64,000 nucleotides of DNA from Jeongeupia sp. USM3 (GTDB lineage: Bacteria; Pseudomonadota; Gammaproteobacteria; Burkholderiales; Chitinibacteraceae), in NCBI RefSeq assembly GCF_001808185.1, contig NZ_CP017668.1, positions 1,302,001-1,366,000 of the forward strand, given 5' to 3'. Below are positions 17,601 through 26,889 of the stretch, piece after piece. The position numbers were made by a program, and so were the translations under genes. Position 1 is the stretch's first letter. Each line of letters starts with the position of its first letter. The notes below the pieces were generated by a model that ran no database searches, had not been told where the DNA came from, and saw only the letters and a program-made list of their open reading frames with translations.

Positions 17601-19895
17601 GTGCTTTCCTGCCTGATCCTCATCGCCTTCGTCACCGGTGTCTGCGCGCTGCAGGCGCTTCCCGTGCTACCGCCGCTGTGGCAGCCGCTGTTCGTCGCCT
17701 CGCTGGCGATGGTCCCGCTCGGCTCGGTGCGCTGGCGCCCGCTTGCCATGCTGGTGCTGGCCGTCTGCGCCGGCTTTGGCTACGCCGACCTGCGCGCCCG
17801 GTGGCGGCTGGCCGATCGCCTGCCGGCGGCGCTCGAGCAGCAGAGCGTCGTCGCCGACGGCCATATCGCCGGTCTGCCGCAGCAAAACCGCTACGGCTGG
17901 CGATTTACCCTCGTCGTCGAACACAGCGATCCGCCAGGGCTGCCCGAACGCGTCCAGGTCAGCAGCTACGGCGACCGGCTGCAGCCACGTACCGGCGAGC
18001 GCTGGCGGCTGACGCTCAGGCCGAAGCGCCCGCACGGCCTGGCCAACCCCGGCGGCTTCGATCTGGAGCGCTGGCTGCTGACCGAGGGAATCGGCGCAAC
18101 CGCCAGCGTCAAAGCTGCCGAGCGCCTGCCCGGTCACGCCTGGCAGGCCGGCGTCGACCGGCTGCGCGACGCCTTGCGCGACCGCCTGCACCGCCAGCTC
18201 GGCGACGCGCCGTATGCCGGCGTGATCGTCGCGCTGGCGATCGGCGATCAGGGCGGCGTGCCGAAGGACCAGTGGCAGCGCTTTGCCGCAACCGGTGTCA
18301 CCCACCTGATCAGCGTCTCGGGGCTGCACATCACGCTGTGGGCAACGCTGCTCGGCGGTCTGGTCAACCTCGGCTGGCGCCGCGTGCCCTGGCTGGCCGC
18401 ACGCGTTCCGGCGCAACGCGCGGCGCTGGCCGCCGGCGTGCTCGCCGCGCTCGGCTACAGCGTGCTGTCCGGCCTGAGCGTGCCGACGCAGCGCACCCTG
18501 CTGATGCTGCTGATCGCCGCCGCCGGGCTCTGGCGCGGCCGCAGCGGAACGCCGCTGGTGACCTGGCTGGTCGCACTGGCAGCGGTCGTGCTGTTCGATC
18601 CGTTCTCGGTGCTGTCGGTCGGCTTCTGGCTGTCCTTCCTCACCGTCGGCGCCCTGCTCTACGGCTGTGCCGCGACGCTCGGCGAGGCGCCGCGCTGGCA
18701 CGGCTGGATCGGCGCGCAATGGGTTGCCACGCTGGCGAGCTTCCCGGTACTTGCGCTGGTGTTCCAGCAACTGCCGCTGGTGTCGCCGCTTGCCAATGCC
18801 GTGGCGATTCCGCTGGTCAGCATGGTCGTCACGCCGCTGGCACTGGCCGGCGTGCTCGATCCGACCGGCAGCCTGCCGTGGCTGGCCGAGCGCGCGTTCG
18901 CGCTGACCGACCGCTACCTGCAGCTGTGCGCCCAAGCGCCGGTGCTGACGGTGGCGGCACCGCCGGCGTGGGCGTGGCTGCCGGCGGCGCTCGGCGTCGT
19001 GCTGTGGCTGTCGCCCCGCGGCCTGCCGGGCCGGCTGTATGCGCCGGTGCTGTTGCTGCCGCTGCTCGCGCCACCGGCGGCAACGCTTGAACACGGCACA
19101 TTCCGCGCAACGGTGATCGACGTCGGCCAGGGCCTGGCGGTGCTGGTACAGACGCGCTCGCACACCCTGCTGTACGACACCGGGCCGCCGGGCGCGAGCG
19201 ACCGTGCGCTGCTGCCGGCGCTGCGCGCGCTCGGCATCCGGCGGATCGACACGCTGACCGTGTCACACGACGACAACGACCATAGCGGCGGCGCCGAGGC
19301 GGTGTTGCAGGCGCTGGCCGTCGGACAGCTGCATTCGACGCTGCCACCGGGCCATCCGGCGCGCGCAGCCGCCACGATGCACCGCGACTGCAGCGCCGGG
19401 CAGACGTGGACCTGGGACGGCGTGCGTTTCGACGTGCTCTGGCCGGCGGCCGGGCTGGCCGCGGCCAGCGACAATGCGAGAAGCTGCACCCTGCGCATCC
19501 GCAGTGCGGCGGACCGCACGCTGCTGCTGCCCGGCGACATCGGCCGCCACGAGGAAGCCGGCCTCGTGTCGCAAGGGCTTTCGCCGGCCGACATCGTCGT
19601 CGCACCGCATCACGGCAGCCGTTCGTCATCGTCGCAAGCGCTGGTCGACGCGACAGCGCCGCACTGGGTGGTGTTTTCCAGCGGCTACCTGAACCGCTTC
19701 CGCCATCCGCACCCGCACGTCGTCGAACGCTACGCCGGTGCCGGCAGTACGATCCTGCGCACCGACCAGGACGGCGCGGTCACCTTCGACGTCGGCAGCG
19801 GCCTAAGCGTGCATCGCTGGCGTGCCGGGCACCGCCGTTACTGGTCGGCCGGGGCCGGCGGGCAACTGTCACTGAACAGCGGCCCCGCCGACTGA
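17601..19895 (+). CDS. comEC: competence channel protein ComEC/Rec2
   Basis: 764 residues with a GTG start at 17601. The N-terminal membrane segment and DUF4131-type region (about 1-165) are followed by the polytopic competence domain (about 190-470, with VTHLISVSGLHITLWATLLG). The C-terminal metallo-beta-lactamase domain (about 500-735) carries TVSHDDNDHSGG and the later VAPHHGSRSS. It conducts single-stranded DNA across the inner membrane during transformation, so the organism is probably naturally competent if the pilus genes are present. All domains are intact. It is followed by a MOSC gene 25 bp downstream. Confidence 0.95.
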   Translation: MLSCLILIAFVTGVCALQALPVLPPLWQPLFVASLAMVPLGSVRWRPLAMLVLAVCAGFGYADLRARWRLADRLPAALEQQSVVADGHIAGLPQQNRYGWRFTLVVEHSDPPGLPERVQVSSYGDRLQPRTGERWRLTLRPKRPHGLANPGGFDLERWLLTEGIGATASVKAAERLPGHAWQAGVDRLRDALRDRLHRQLGDAPYAGVIVALAIGDQGGVPKDQWQRFAATGVTHLISVSGLHITLWATLLGGLVNLGWRRVPWLAARVPAQRAALAAGVLAALGYSVLSGLSVPTQRTLLMLLIAAAGLWRGRSGTPLVTWLVALAAVVLFDPFSVLSVGFWLSFLTVGALLYGCAATLGEAPRWHGWIGAQWVATLASFPVLALVFQQLPLVSPLANAVAIPLVSMVVTPLALAGVLDPTGSLPWLAERAFALTDRYLQLCAQAPVLTVAAPPAWAWLPAALGVVLWLSPRGLPGRLYAPVLLLPLLAPPAATLEHGTFRATVIDVGQGLAVLVQTRSHTLLYDTGPPGASDRALLPALRALGIRRIDTLTVSHDDNDHSGGAEAVLQALAVGQLHSTLPPGHPARAAATMHRDCSAGQTWTWDGVRFDVLWPAAGLAAASDNARSCTLRIRSAADRTLLLPGDIGRHEEAGLVSQGLSPADIVVAPHHGSRSSSSQALVDATAPHWVVFSSGYLNRFRHPHPHVVERYAGAGSTILRTDQDGAVTFDVGSGLSVHRWRAGHRRYWSAGAGGQLSLNSGPAD

Positions 19896-19920
19896 TAGAG
19901 TCGGCACTCTCGCCATCCCC

Positions 19921-20724
19921 ATGCAAAGCCCGACCATGCCGACCCTGAGCGCACTGTACCGTTACCCGGTGAAATCGATCCACGGCGAAGCCCTGACGCA
20001 CAGCGCGATCGGCCCGACCGGCCTGCCCGACGACCGCGCCTGGCTGGTCGCCGACCGCAACGGCCGCTTCATGACCGGACGCGACTGGCCGCAACTGGTT
20101 CGCGTCCGCGCCGACGTCGGCACCACGAGCCTGACGCTGAACGCGCCGGGCATGCCGACGCTGACCGTCCCCCGCGCGGCGTTCGATAGCGCGCATCCGG
20201 CGCAGGTGTGGAAGGACGAATTCGGCGCCTGGCACGGCCCGCTCGAGGCCGATCGCTGGCTGTCCGGCTATCTCGGCACCGAGGCGCGGCTGCTGTACAC
20301 CGGCGACGAGAGCCAGCGCCGGGTCAAGCACCATCCGGACATCCCGCTGTCGTTTGCCGACGGCTACCCGCTGCTGCTGATCGGCGAGGCCTCGCGCCGG
20401 CAGTTGTCCGACTGGGCCGGCCAGGATTTCGCGATGGCGCGCTTCCGCCCCAATCTCGTCGTCGACGGCTTTGATGCCTTCGCCGAAGACGGCTGGACAC
20501 GCATCCGCATCGGCGACGTGGTGCTGCGCATGGTCAAGCCATGCACGCGCTGCGTGTTCACGACGGTCGACCCGGACACCGGGGAGAAATCGGCCGATCA
20601 GGAGCCGCTGCGCACGCTGGCCAAGCGCCGCAAGGGCGAAGGCGGCGTGCTGTTCGGCCAGAACGTCATCGCCGAAACGGCCGGCGAGATCGCCGTCGGC
20701 ATGCCGGTCGAAGTGCTGGCCTGA
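19921..20724 (+). CDS. MOSC domain protein with N-terminal beta-barrel (YcbX-like)
   Basis: 267 residues. An alternative start lies at 19936 (MPTLSALYRYPVKSI). The MOSC_N motif LYRYPVKSIHGE is at the start. The MOSC domain (about 130-265) contains FRPNLVVDGFDAFAEDGW and the conserved Cys in KPCTRCVFTTVDP, the Moco-handling cysteine of YcbX/mARC-type proteins. This type uses molybdenum cofactor to reduce N-hydroxylated compounds, usually with a ferredoxin domain, which is absent here. An electron-donor partner must be encoded elsewhere. Confidence 0.9.
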   Translation: MQSPTMPTLSALYRYPVKSIHGEALTHSAIGPTGLPDDRAWLVADRNGRFMTGRDWPQLVRVRADVGTTSLTLNAPGMPTLTVPRAAFDSAHPAQVWKDEFGAWHGPLEADRWLSGYLGTEARLLYTGDESQRRVKHHPDIPLSFADGYPLLLIGEASRRQLSDWAGQDFAMARFRPNLVVDGFDAFAEDGWTRIRIGDVVLRMVKPCTRCVFTTVDPDTGEKSADQEPLRTLAKRRKGEGGVLFGQNVIAETAGEIAVGMPVEVLA

Positions 20725-20740
20725 CCGGCATCCAACAAAA

Positions 20741-20762
20741 AACCCCGGCCTGGGCCGGGGTT
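20741..20762 (-). terminator. terminator between convergent MOSC and response-regulator genes
   Basis: The stem AACCCCGGCC / GGCCGGGGTT has a T-run (TTTTTTG) on the minus strand from the A-tract at 20735-20740. It serves the response-regulator gene and may also stop the MOSC transcript. Confidence 0.82.
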
Positions 20763-20788
20763 CTCGATGGCATGGCCAGCGCGCGCGC

Positions 20789-21682
20789 TCAGTCGCCGGC
20801 GATCCGTACCCTCGCGATCACCGCATTGCCGCGCCCCTGATAGTCGACGCTGTCGAACGACAGCATCCGCGCCATCGAAATGCCGCGACCGTGCGGATCG
20901 AACGCACGCTCGGGGGAAAACTCGAGGAAAGGCTGCCAATCGAAGCCGTCGCCCTCGTCGGTGATCGTGAACACCAGCGCGTCGGCGCGTTTCTCGAACG
21001 CGACGTGGACATTGCGGCGGCGGAAATCGGCGCTCTGCAGCCGGGTCTCGATCTCCTCCTGCCAGCGCCCCTGCTGCAGCAGGCGGGTCTTGTCGGTGTA
21101 GCTGATACCCAGATTGCCGTGCTCGACCGCGTTGATCAGCAACTCGGACAGGCCGACCGCGACGCGTTGCGGCTCCGGACAGGCGTTCGACAGCAGCAGG
21201 GTCAGCTGGCGCGCCTCGTCGAGCGTGCGAAAGCGGAATTCGCCGCGCTCGAGCAGCCGGTACGTCGACGCCTGGGCCTCGAGCTGCGTCTCGAGCTGGC
21301 GCTTTTCGCGGAAGAACTTGACCGCTGCGGCGACAATGGCCAGCAGCATGTCGCGCTGGAACGGCTTGATCAGGTAATAGTAGGCGCCGGCGGCCAGGCC
21401 CTCGCGGACGTTTTCGGCGGCGCCGACGGCGGTCTGCATGATCACCGGCACCTGGTTCAGCTCGGACTGCTTCAGCCGCGCGAGCAGGGCCATGCCATCC
21501 ATGCGCGGCATCATCCGGTCGAGCAGGATCGCGTCGAAATCGCGGTCGTGCGTCAGCAGCGACCACGCCGCCTCGCCGTCCTCGGCGGTGACGACCTCGT
21601 AGCCGACGTCGGTCAGGTGTTCGCCGAGGATTTCCAGATTGAACGGTTCGTCGTCGACGACGAGGATACGGGCGTCCGGCAA
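20789..21682 (-). CDS. response regulator fused to anti-sigma-like HATPase domain
   Basis: 297 residues. The receiver domain (about 1-120) has the acidic pair VVDDEP, the phospho-acceptor Asp in AILLDRMMPRMDG and Lys in YLIKPFQ. A helical linker (about 120-145, REKRQLETQLEAQAS) joins it to an RsbW-type ATP-binding domain (about 150-295) with the N-box ELLINAVEHGNLG and the G-box DEGDGFDWQPF followed by HGRGISMARML. The design implies phosphorylation-controlled serine-kinase or anti-sigma activity. No anti-anti-sigma (STAS) gene or sensor kinase is adjacent. It lies 43 bp from the end of the upstream parA-like gene and is probably co-transcribed. Confidence 0.88.
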   Translation of the reverse strand: MPDARILVVDDEPFNLEILGEHLTDVGYEVVTAEDGEAAWSLLTHDRDFDAILLDRMMPRMDGMALLARLKQSELNQVPVIMQTAVGAAENVREGLAAGAYYYLIKPFQRDMLLAIVAAAVKFFREKRQLETQLEAQASTYRLLERGEFRFRTLDEARQLTLLLSNACPEPQRVAVGLSELLINAVEHGNLGISYTDKTRLLQQGRWQEEIETRLQSADFRRRNVHVAFEKRADALVFTITDEGDGFDWQPFLEFSPERAFDPHGRGISMARMLSFDSVDYQGRGNAVIARVRIAGD

Positions 21683-21725
21683 TGTCTTCTCCCTGTCTGC
21701 TAACCGTTAGCCGACAGCATACCCG

Positions 21726-22505
21726 TCAAGCCCGTGTACCGGCCAGATCGGCGTACAGCGACGTGAACTCGACCGCCAGCTTGTGGCGTGCGTCGAGGAA
21801 AGGCAGCGGGACCGAGCGCTCGTGCGATTCGCGCACCTTGACCGAGCTCGACAGCCGCGTCGGCAACAGCGGCAGCCCCTGCTCGGCCAGTTCCTCGACC
21901 ATGCGCACCGGCAGGCTCGCACGCGGCTGGAACTGGTTGACGACGATGCCTTCGATTGCCAGCCCGGCGTTGTGGTCGGCGCGGATCTCGTCGACCCGGC
22001 CGATCAGCGACAGCAGCGCGTGGCGCGAGAATGCATCGCAATCGAACGGAATCAGGCAGCCATCGGCGGCGATCAGTGCCGAAAGCGTGAAGAAATTCAG
22101 CGCCGGCGGGGTATCGATCCATGCCTCGTCGAAATCGCCGGCCAGCTCGGCCAGCGCTTCCCTGAGCTTGTAGATCTTGTGGCGCGATTCGAGCTTGCCC
22201 TCGAGCTCGGCGATCTCCGGATCGGAGACCATGACCGACAGTCCGGCAAATGGCGTCGGATGCACGAAGGCCGAGGTCGGCTTGGCGTATAAGCTGAAAT
22301 TGAGTACCTGATCGAAGAAGCCGGCCAGCGTCGGCGTGGCGGATTCGAGCGCATCGCCGAGCAGGTAGCGGCTGGCATTGCCCTGCGGGTCGAGATCGAC
22401 GACCAGCACGCGCCGGCCGGCCTGCGCCGCAGCCGCGGCAAGGTTGACCGAGATCGTGGACTTGCCCACGCCGCCCTTCTGGTTGAAAACCACCCGACGA
22501 AGCAT
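21726..22505 (-). CDS. ParA family ATPase
   Basis: 259 residues from ATG 22505 (MLRRVVFNQKGGVGKST). The earlier in-frame ATG at 22592 would add 29 residues before the Walker region. It has a deviant Walker A KGGVGKST, Walker A' VLVVDLDPQGNAS and Walker B AWIDTPP. No ParB follows. Instead the next gene is the receiver-HATPase fusion, so this is likely an orphan ParA (MipZ/ParC-like positioning of a cellular cargo) rather than the chromosome-segregation ParA. Cargo is unknown. Confidence 0.88.
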   Translation of the reverse strand: MLRRVVFNQKGGVGKSTISVNLAAAAAQAGRRVLVVDLDPQGNASRYLLGDALESATPTLAGFFDQVLNFSLYAKPTSAFVHPTPFAGLSVMVSDPEIAELEGKLESRHKIYKLREALAELAGDFDEAWIDTPPALNFFTLSALIAADGCLIPFDCDAFSRHALLSLIGRVDEIRADHNAGLAIEGIVVNQFQPRASLPVRMVEELAEQGLPLLPTRLSSSVKVRESHERSVPLPFLDARHKLAVEFTSLYADLAGTRA

Positions 22506-22730
22506 CGCTGAATCCTGCCAAGACGCCGATTGCGCCGCAGCAAATATAGCACGCACGTTTCCGCGCGCGCGTAAGGGACGAAGCCTTGCCATGCGGCAGT
22601 AATAATTACCGATTCAATAGTGGAAATAGTTACCGGATTCGCTTTCGCGGGGTTCGTAGACTGCACAGCGTGGTTCGGGAGTTTCGAACCGGACGTGCAA
22701 AGACCCTTTCCCTCGAAGGAGAAAAACCAA

Positions 22731-23870
22731 ATGAAAATGAAGCATGCAGCTCTCGCCATCGCTCTGGCATTCGGCGCCGCAGGCCTTGCACAGGCAGAAG
22801 TAACCATCAGCGGTAAGGCTGACTTCGGTGTTCAAGCACGCGACACCGGCGACAGCACCCAAGGCGCCGTCAAGTACCAAGGCGAAATCGATTTCAGCGG
22901 CCGTGACAAGCTCGACAACGGCATGAACTTCATCTGGACCCTGAACCAGGAAGTCAACAACATCAACGCCGACGGCGCAACTTCGGCGACCTGGGGCAAC
23001 CGCGATGCATACGGCGGCCTGGAAGGCGACTTCGGTACCGTTCGCGTCGGTAAGTTCCGTACCGGCGTGTACGCACTGACCGACGATCTGTACGGCGATA
23101 CCGGTGCTGACTGGTTCTTCTCCGACTACGGTCGCGGCATGGATCAGCGTGCTGACAACATCGTCGGCTACACCAGCCCGGTGTTCGGCGGCTTCCAGCT
23201 GTCGGCCGACTACATTCTCGAGAACCAGAGCACTGGCAAGTCCAGCAGCAACGGTTACGACGTTGCCGGTACCTACACCAACGGCGGCCTGAAGGTTCTG
23301 GGCGGCTACCAGGGTCGTCAAGGCTTCGACGGCACCAAGGATGCAACCGCAGGTGCTTCGTACGAGCAAGCCGACGGTTCCTACCAGTACGGCAACAGCC
23401 TGAACGGCGGTTCGGACGATACCGACAGCCAGACCGCTTACGTCGGCGTGCAGTACAAGTTCCAGAACGGCTTCGGCGTGACCGGCGGCTACAAGTACAT
23501 GGAATTCACCCCGAATACCGCTGGCGCTACCTACGGTGGCCAGGCGCTGGACGCCGGTGCTGATTACCATCAGAACATGTACAACCTGATGCTGTCGTAC
23601 AACCAGGGCCGTCACGACGTGTACGCCGCGTACACCTACCTGGACGACCTGAAGGGTGGCAGCGCACCGTCCGACTCGGGTGCTCAAGCGCTTTCGCTGC
23701 GGTACAACTACCACATGTCGAAGAACACCTTCGCGTACGCCGAATACCGCTACGTGAAGAACGACGAAAACTCGTCGTACAGCGCCGACGACGATCTGTA
23801 CAACTACAGCGCTACCGAAGCGGGTCAAGACACCCAACGCGGTATCCTGGGTGTGCGTACCTACTTCTAA
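22731..23870 (+). CDS. outer-membrane porin (OmpP/Por type)
   Basis: 379 residues from ATG 22731 with AAGGAG upstream. A signal peptide is present (MKMKHAALAIALAFGAAGLA, cleavage at AQA-EV). The mature protein begins VTISGKADFGV, typical of neisserial and burkholderial porins. A long series of amphipathic beta strands follows, with the YGGLEGDFGTVRVGKF strand and an aromatic C-terminal RTYF needed for outer-membrane assembly. It forms a trimeric general diffusion pore. Codon usage is more uniform than in its neighbours, as for a highly expressed gene. Confidence 0.95.
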   Translation: MKMKHAALAIALAFGAAGLAQAEVTISGKADFGVQARDTGDSTQGAVKYQGEIDFSGRDKLDNGMNFIWTLNQEVNNINADGATSATWGNRDAYGGLEGDFGTVRVGKFRTGVYALTDDLYGDTGADWFFSDYGRGMDQRADNIVGYTSPVFGGFQLSADYILENQSTGKSSSNGYDVAGTYTNGGLKVLGGYQGRQGFDGTKDATAGASYEQADGSYQYGNSLNGGSDDTDSQTAYVGVQYKFQNGFGVTGGYKYMEFTPNTAGATYGGQALDAGADYHQNMYNLMLSYNQGRHDVYAAYTYLDDLKGGSAPSDSGAQALSLRYNYHMSKNTFAYAEYRYVKNDENSSYSADDDLYNYSATEAGQDTQRGILGVRTYF

Positions 23871-23906
23871 CCGATCACCGATCGTTTGGAAGTGGCGTCA
23901 ACGAGA

Positions 23907-23930
23907 ACGGAGCCTTCGGGCTCCGTTTTT
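23907..23930 (+). terminator. terminator of the porin gene
   Basis: A perfect 8-bp stem ACGGAGCC / GGCTCCGT with a UUCG tetraloop and five Ts. It is a strong terminator between the porin gene and htpG. Confidence 0.93.
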
Positions 23931-23968
23931 GCGTTTGGCGCCACCGTCATGCCGCTGATTGACCCTGC

Positions 23969-23996
23969 CTTGAAAAGGGACATCACGCCCCCACGT
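23969..23996 (+). promoter_or_regulatory. sigma-32 heat-shock promoter of htpG
   Basis: The -35 CTTGAAA (23969-23975), a 13-bp spacer and the -10 CCCCACGT (23989-23996) match the E. coli RpoH consensus CTTGAAA-N11-16-CCCCATNT at all but one fixed position. It lies about 55 bp upstream of the htpG start. Confidence 0.8.
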
Positions 23997-24049
23997 TCTT
24001 CCCCACTCCGGGGCCAAGCCCCCGACCGTTTTGAATGCAAGGAGCACCC

Positions 24050-25942
24050 ATGAGCAAGGAAACACTGGGCTTTCAGGCTGAGGTCAAGCAGCTGCTGCAG
24101 TTGATGATCCACTCGCTGTACTCGAACAAGGAAATCTTCCTGCGCGAGCTGGTCTCGAACGCTTCGGACGCCTGCGACAAGCTGCGCTTCGAGGCGACCC
24201 AGCACACCGACCTCTACGAGGGCGACGGCGAGCTGAACATCAGGGTCTCGTTCGACAAGGATGCGCGCACGATCACCATTGCCGACAACGGCATCGGCAT
24301 GCGCCGCGACGAGGTCGTCGCCCATATCGGCACCATCGCCCGCTCGGGCACCAAGGAATTCTTCAGCCAGCTGACCGGCGACTCGGCCAAGGACTCGCAC
24401 CTGATCGGCCAGTTCGGCGTCGGCTTCTACTCGGCCTTCATCGTCGCCGACAAGGTCACGCTGACCACGCGCCGCGCCGGCGAAACCGCCGCAACGCGCT
24501 GGGAGTCGCTCGGCGACGGCGAATACACGCTCGAAGACGTCGAAAAGGCCGGCCGCGGCACCGAAATCGTCCTGCACCTGAAGGAAGGCGAGGACGAATT
24601 CCTCAACGACTGGCGCCTGCGCAGCGTGATCACCCGCTACTCGGACCACATCAACCTGCCGATCCTGATGGCCAAGCCCGCCGAACACGACGACGAAGGC
24701 AAACCGTTGCCGCCGTCGGGCGAGTTCGAAGCGGTCAACCAGGCCAATGCGCTGTGGACGCGCAGCAAGAGCGAGATCAGCGACGAGCAGTACAAGGAAT
24801 TCTACAAGCACGTCTCGCACGACTGGGACGAGCCGCTGGCGTGGAGCCACGCCCGCATCGAGGGCCGGCAGGAATACACCGAGCTGCTGTACATCCCGAA
24901 GCAGCCGCCGTTCGACCTGTACGAGCGCGAGCGCCGCCACGGCGTGAAGCTCTATGTGAAGCGCGTCTTCATCATGGAAGACACCGAGAAGCTCATGCCG
25001 CAATACCTGCGCTTCGTACGCGGCGTGATCGACTCGGCCGACCTGCCGCTGAATGTTTCGCGCGAGATCCTGCAGCAGAGCCGTGACGTCGAGGCGATCA
25101 AGACCGGCTGCGTCAAGAAGGTGCTGGGCCTGCTCGAAGACCTGCGCGACAACCGCCCGGACGACTACGCCATGTTCTGGCAGGCGTTCGGCAAGGTGCT
25201 CAAGGAAGGCGTCGGCGAGGACTTCGTCAACAAGGACCGGATCGCCGGCCTCGCCCGCTTCGCCTCGACCGCGAACGACGGCGACGAGCAGAACGTCAGC
25301 CTCGCCGACTATATCGGCCGGATGAAGGAGGGCCAGGACGCGATCTACTACATCACCGCCGACACCTTTGCCGCCGCGCAGCACAGCCCGCACCTCGAAG
25401 TGTTCAGGAAGAAGGGCATCGAGGTATTGCTGCTGTCGGATCGCGTCGACGAGTGGTTTGCATCGAGCCTGACCGAGTTCGACGGCAAGAAGCTGCAATC
25501 GGTCGCCAAGGGCGAGCTCAAGCTCGACGCCTTTGCCGACGAGGAAGAAAAGCAGCAGCAGGAAGCCGCCGAGACCGAGTTCAAGACCGTGCTCGACAAG
25601 GTCAAGACCACGCTCGACGGCCAGATCAAGGATGTGCGCGTCACCACCCGGCTGACCGACAGCCCGGCCTGCCTCGTGGTCGAAAACCACGACATGAGCG
25701 CCAACCTCGAGCGGTTGCTGAAGTCGGCCGGCCAGGATGTCGGCGGCGCCAAGCCCATCCTCGAACTGAACCCGGCCCACCCGCTGGTGCAGAAGCTCAA
25801 GGCGGAGCTTGAAGGCGAGCGCTTCGGCGACTGGACCCACCTGCTCTACGACCAGGCGCTGCTGGCCGAAGGCGGCCAGCTCGACGATCCGGCCGGCTTC
25901 GTGAAGCGGCTGAACGGCCTGATGCTGGCCATGCAGCACTAA
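24050..25942 (+). CDS. htpG: molecular chaperone HtpG (Hsp90)
   Basis: 630 residues from ATG 24050 (MSKETLGFQAEVKQLL) with AAGGAG upstream. The N-terminal GHKL ATPase domain has ELVSNASDACDKLR, ADNGIGM and GQFGVGFYSAF. The middle domain includes YIPKQPPFDLYER and the catalytic Arg region NVSREILQQS. The C-terminal dimerisation domain ends at MLAMQH. It is cytosolic. Expression is predicted to be heat-induced from the sigma-32 promoter just upstream. Full length. Confidence 0.97.
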   Translation: MSKETLGFQAEVKQLLQLMIHSLYSNKEIFLRELVSNASDACDKLRFEATQHTDLYEGDGELNIRVSFDKDARTITIADNGIGMRRDEVVAHIGTIARSGTKEFFSQLTGDSAKDSHLIGQFGVGFYSAFIVADKVTLTTRRAGETAATRWESLGDGEYTLEDVEKAGRGTEIVLHLKEGEDEFLNDWRLRSVITRYSDHINLPILMAKPAEHDDEGKPLPPSGEFEAVNQANALWTRSKSEISDEQYKEFYKHVSHDWDEPLAWSHARIEGRQEYTELLYIPKQPPFDLYERERRHGVKLYVKRVFIMEDTEKLMPQYLRFVRGVIDSADLPLNVSREILQQSRDVEAIKTGCVKKVLGLLEDLRDNRPDDYAMFWQAFGKVLKEGVGEDFVNKDRIAGLARFASTANDGDEQNVSLADYIGRMKEGQDAIYYITADTFAAAQHSPHLEVFRKKGIEVLLLSDRVDEWFASSLTEFDGKKLQSVAKGELKLDAFADEEEKQQQEAAETEFKTVLDKVKTTLDGQIKDVRVTTRLTDSPACLVVENHDMSANLERLLKSAGQDVGGAKPILELNPAHPLVQKLKAELEGERFGDWTHLLYDQALLAEGGQLDDPAGFVKRLNGLMLAMQH

Positions 25943-25994
25943 GCCCTCATGGCTGGCCGACACCCTTGGCGGTGAAGGCCGGCCAAGCGGGATA

Positions 25995-26030
25995 CGACAA
26001 TGCCCCGGTCGCAGGACCGGGGCATTGTCG
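25995..26030. terminator. bidirectional terminator between htpG and phnX
   Basis: A perfect 16-bp stem CGACAATGCCCCGGTC / GACCGGGGCATTGTCG with a GCAG loop lies between two convergent genes. There is no long T-run, but the stem is very stable. Confidence 0.7.
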
Positions 26031-26059
26031 TGTGCGTCGCTGGCGGAGCCGCTCCGGCC

Positions 26060-26887
26060 TCAGCGATGCCCTTCCGCCCGGCAGCGCTGTGCAATCTGCT
26101 GCAGCACGGCAGGCAGGTCGGCGACCGAGTCGATCACATAATGCGCGCCGGCCGCGGACAGTCTGGCAGCAGCCTGCTTGCGCCGCGCGCTGCGCTCTTC
26201 GGCCGGCATTGCCGCCACTTCCTGTTCGGTGCAGCCCACCTCGTTGCCCGACAGCGTCAGCCCCACACACCACATCCCGGCGTTGCGGCCTTCGAGGATG
26301 CCCGGCACCGTGTCGTCGACCTTCACGCACCGGCCGACATCGCCGACCGCCAGCGCAATGACGTTCGCCAGCGCCATCCACGGCCCCGGCCGGCCGCCGG
26401 CCGCCAGATCGTCACCGGCCACGACATGGTCGGGTTCGATGCCCTGTACCCTGGCCAGCGGCAGCAGCACGTCCAGCACCTGGCGCGGATAACCGGAGCA
26501 CGAGCCGATCTTCAGCCCCTGCCCGCGCAGCCAGGCCAGCGTGTCGATGGCTCCGGGAATCGGTTGCGAGTACTGGCCGACCTTGGCGATCTGCATCGGC
26601 ATGAAGCGTTCATAGATCGCGTCGATGTCGGCGTCGGCCGACGCGGCGCCAAAGCGCTGCTGCCACTGCTGCTGGATGGCCGGATCGGCCAGCAAGCTGC
26701 GGATGTGGTCGCGCTTGGACAAGCCCATCGGGCCACGGGCCTGTGCCAGCGTCACGGTAATGCCGAAGCTGGCAAACGCTTCGACGAAGATCTGCGTCGG
26801 CGCGAGCGAACCGTAATCGACCAGAGTGCCGGCCCAGTCGAAGATCACCGCCTGCAACGGCAGTACGGAAGTGAGTGGTGCATTCAT
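26060..26887 (-). CDS. phnX: phosphonoacetaldehyde hydrolase (phosphonatase) PhnX
   Basis: 275 residues from ATG 26887. HAD superfamily: nucleophile Asp17 in FDWAGTLVDYG, the Schiff-base Lys58 in GPMGLSKRDHI (PhnX-specific cap lysine) and the acidic motif KVDDTVPGILEGRNAGMW. It cleaves the C-P bond of phosphonoacetaldehyde to acetaldehyde and phosphate in the cytoplasm. It is the last gene of the phn operon, 2 bp after the Fe-ADH gene. The usual partner PhnW, which makes phosphonoacetaldehyde from 2-aminoethylphosphonate, is not in the window. Confidence 0.94.
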   Translation of the reverse strand: MNAPLTSVLPLQAVIFDWAGTLVDYGSLAPTQIFVEAFASFGITVTLAQARGPMGLSKRDHIRSLLADPAIQQQWQQRFGAASADADIDAIYERFMPMQIAKVGQYSQPIPGAIDTLAWLRGQGLKIGSCSGYPRQVLDVLLPLARVQGIEPDHVVAGDDLAAGGRPGPWMALANVIALAVGDVGRCVKVDDTVPGILEGRNAGMWCVGLTLSGNEVGCTEQEVAAMPAEERSARRKQAAARLSAAGAHYVIDSVADLPAVLQQIAQRCRAEGHR

Positions 26888-26889
26888 GT

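Noticed and set aside
23867..25963. Minus-strand frame of 698 codons opposite htpG
   Set aside because: Shadow of htpG; no family signal.
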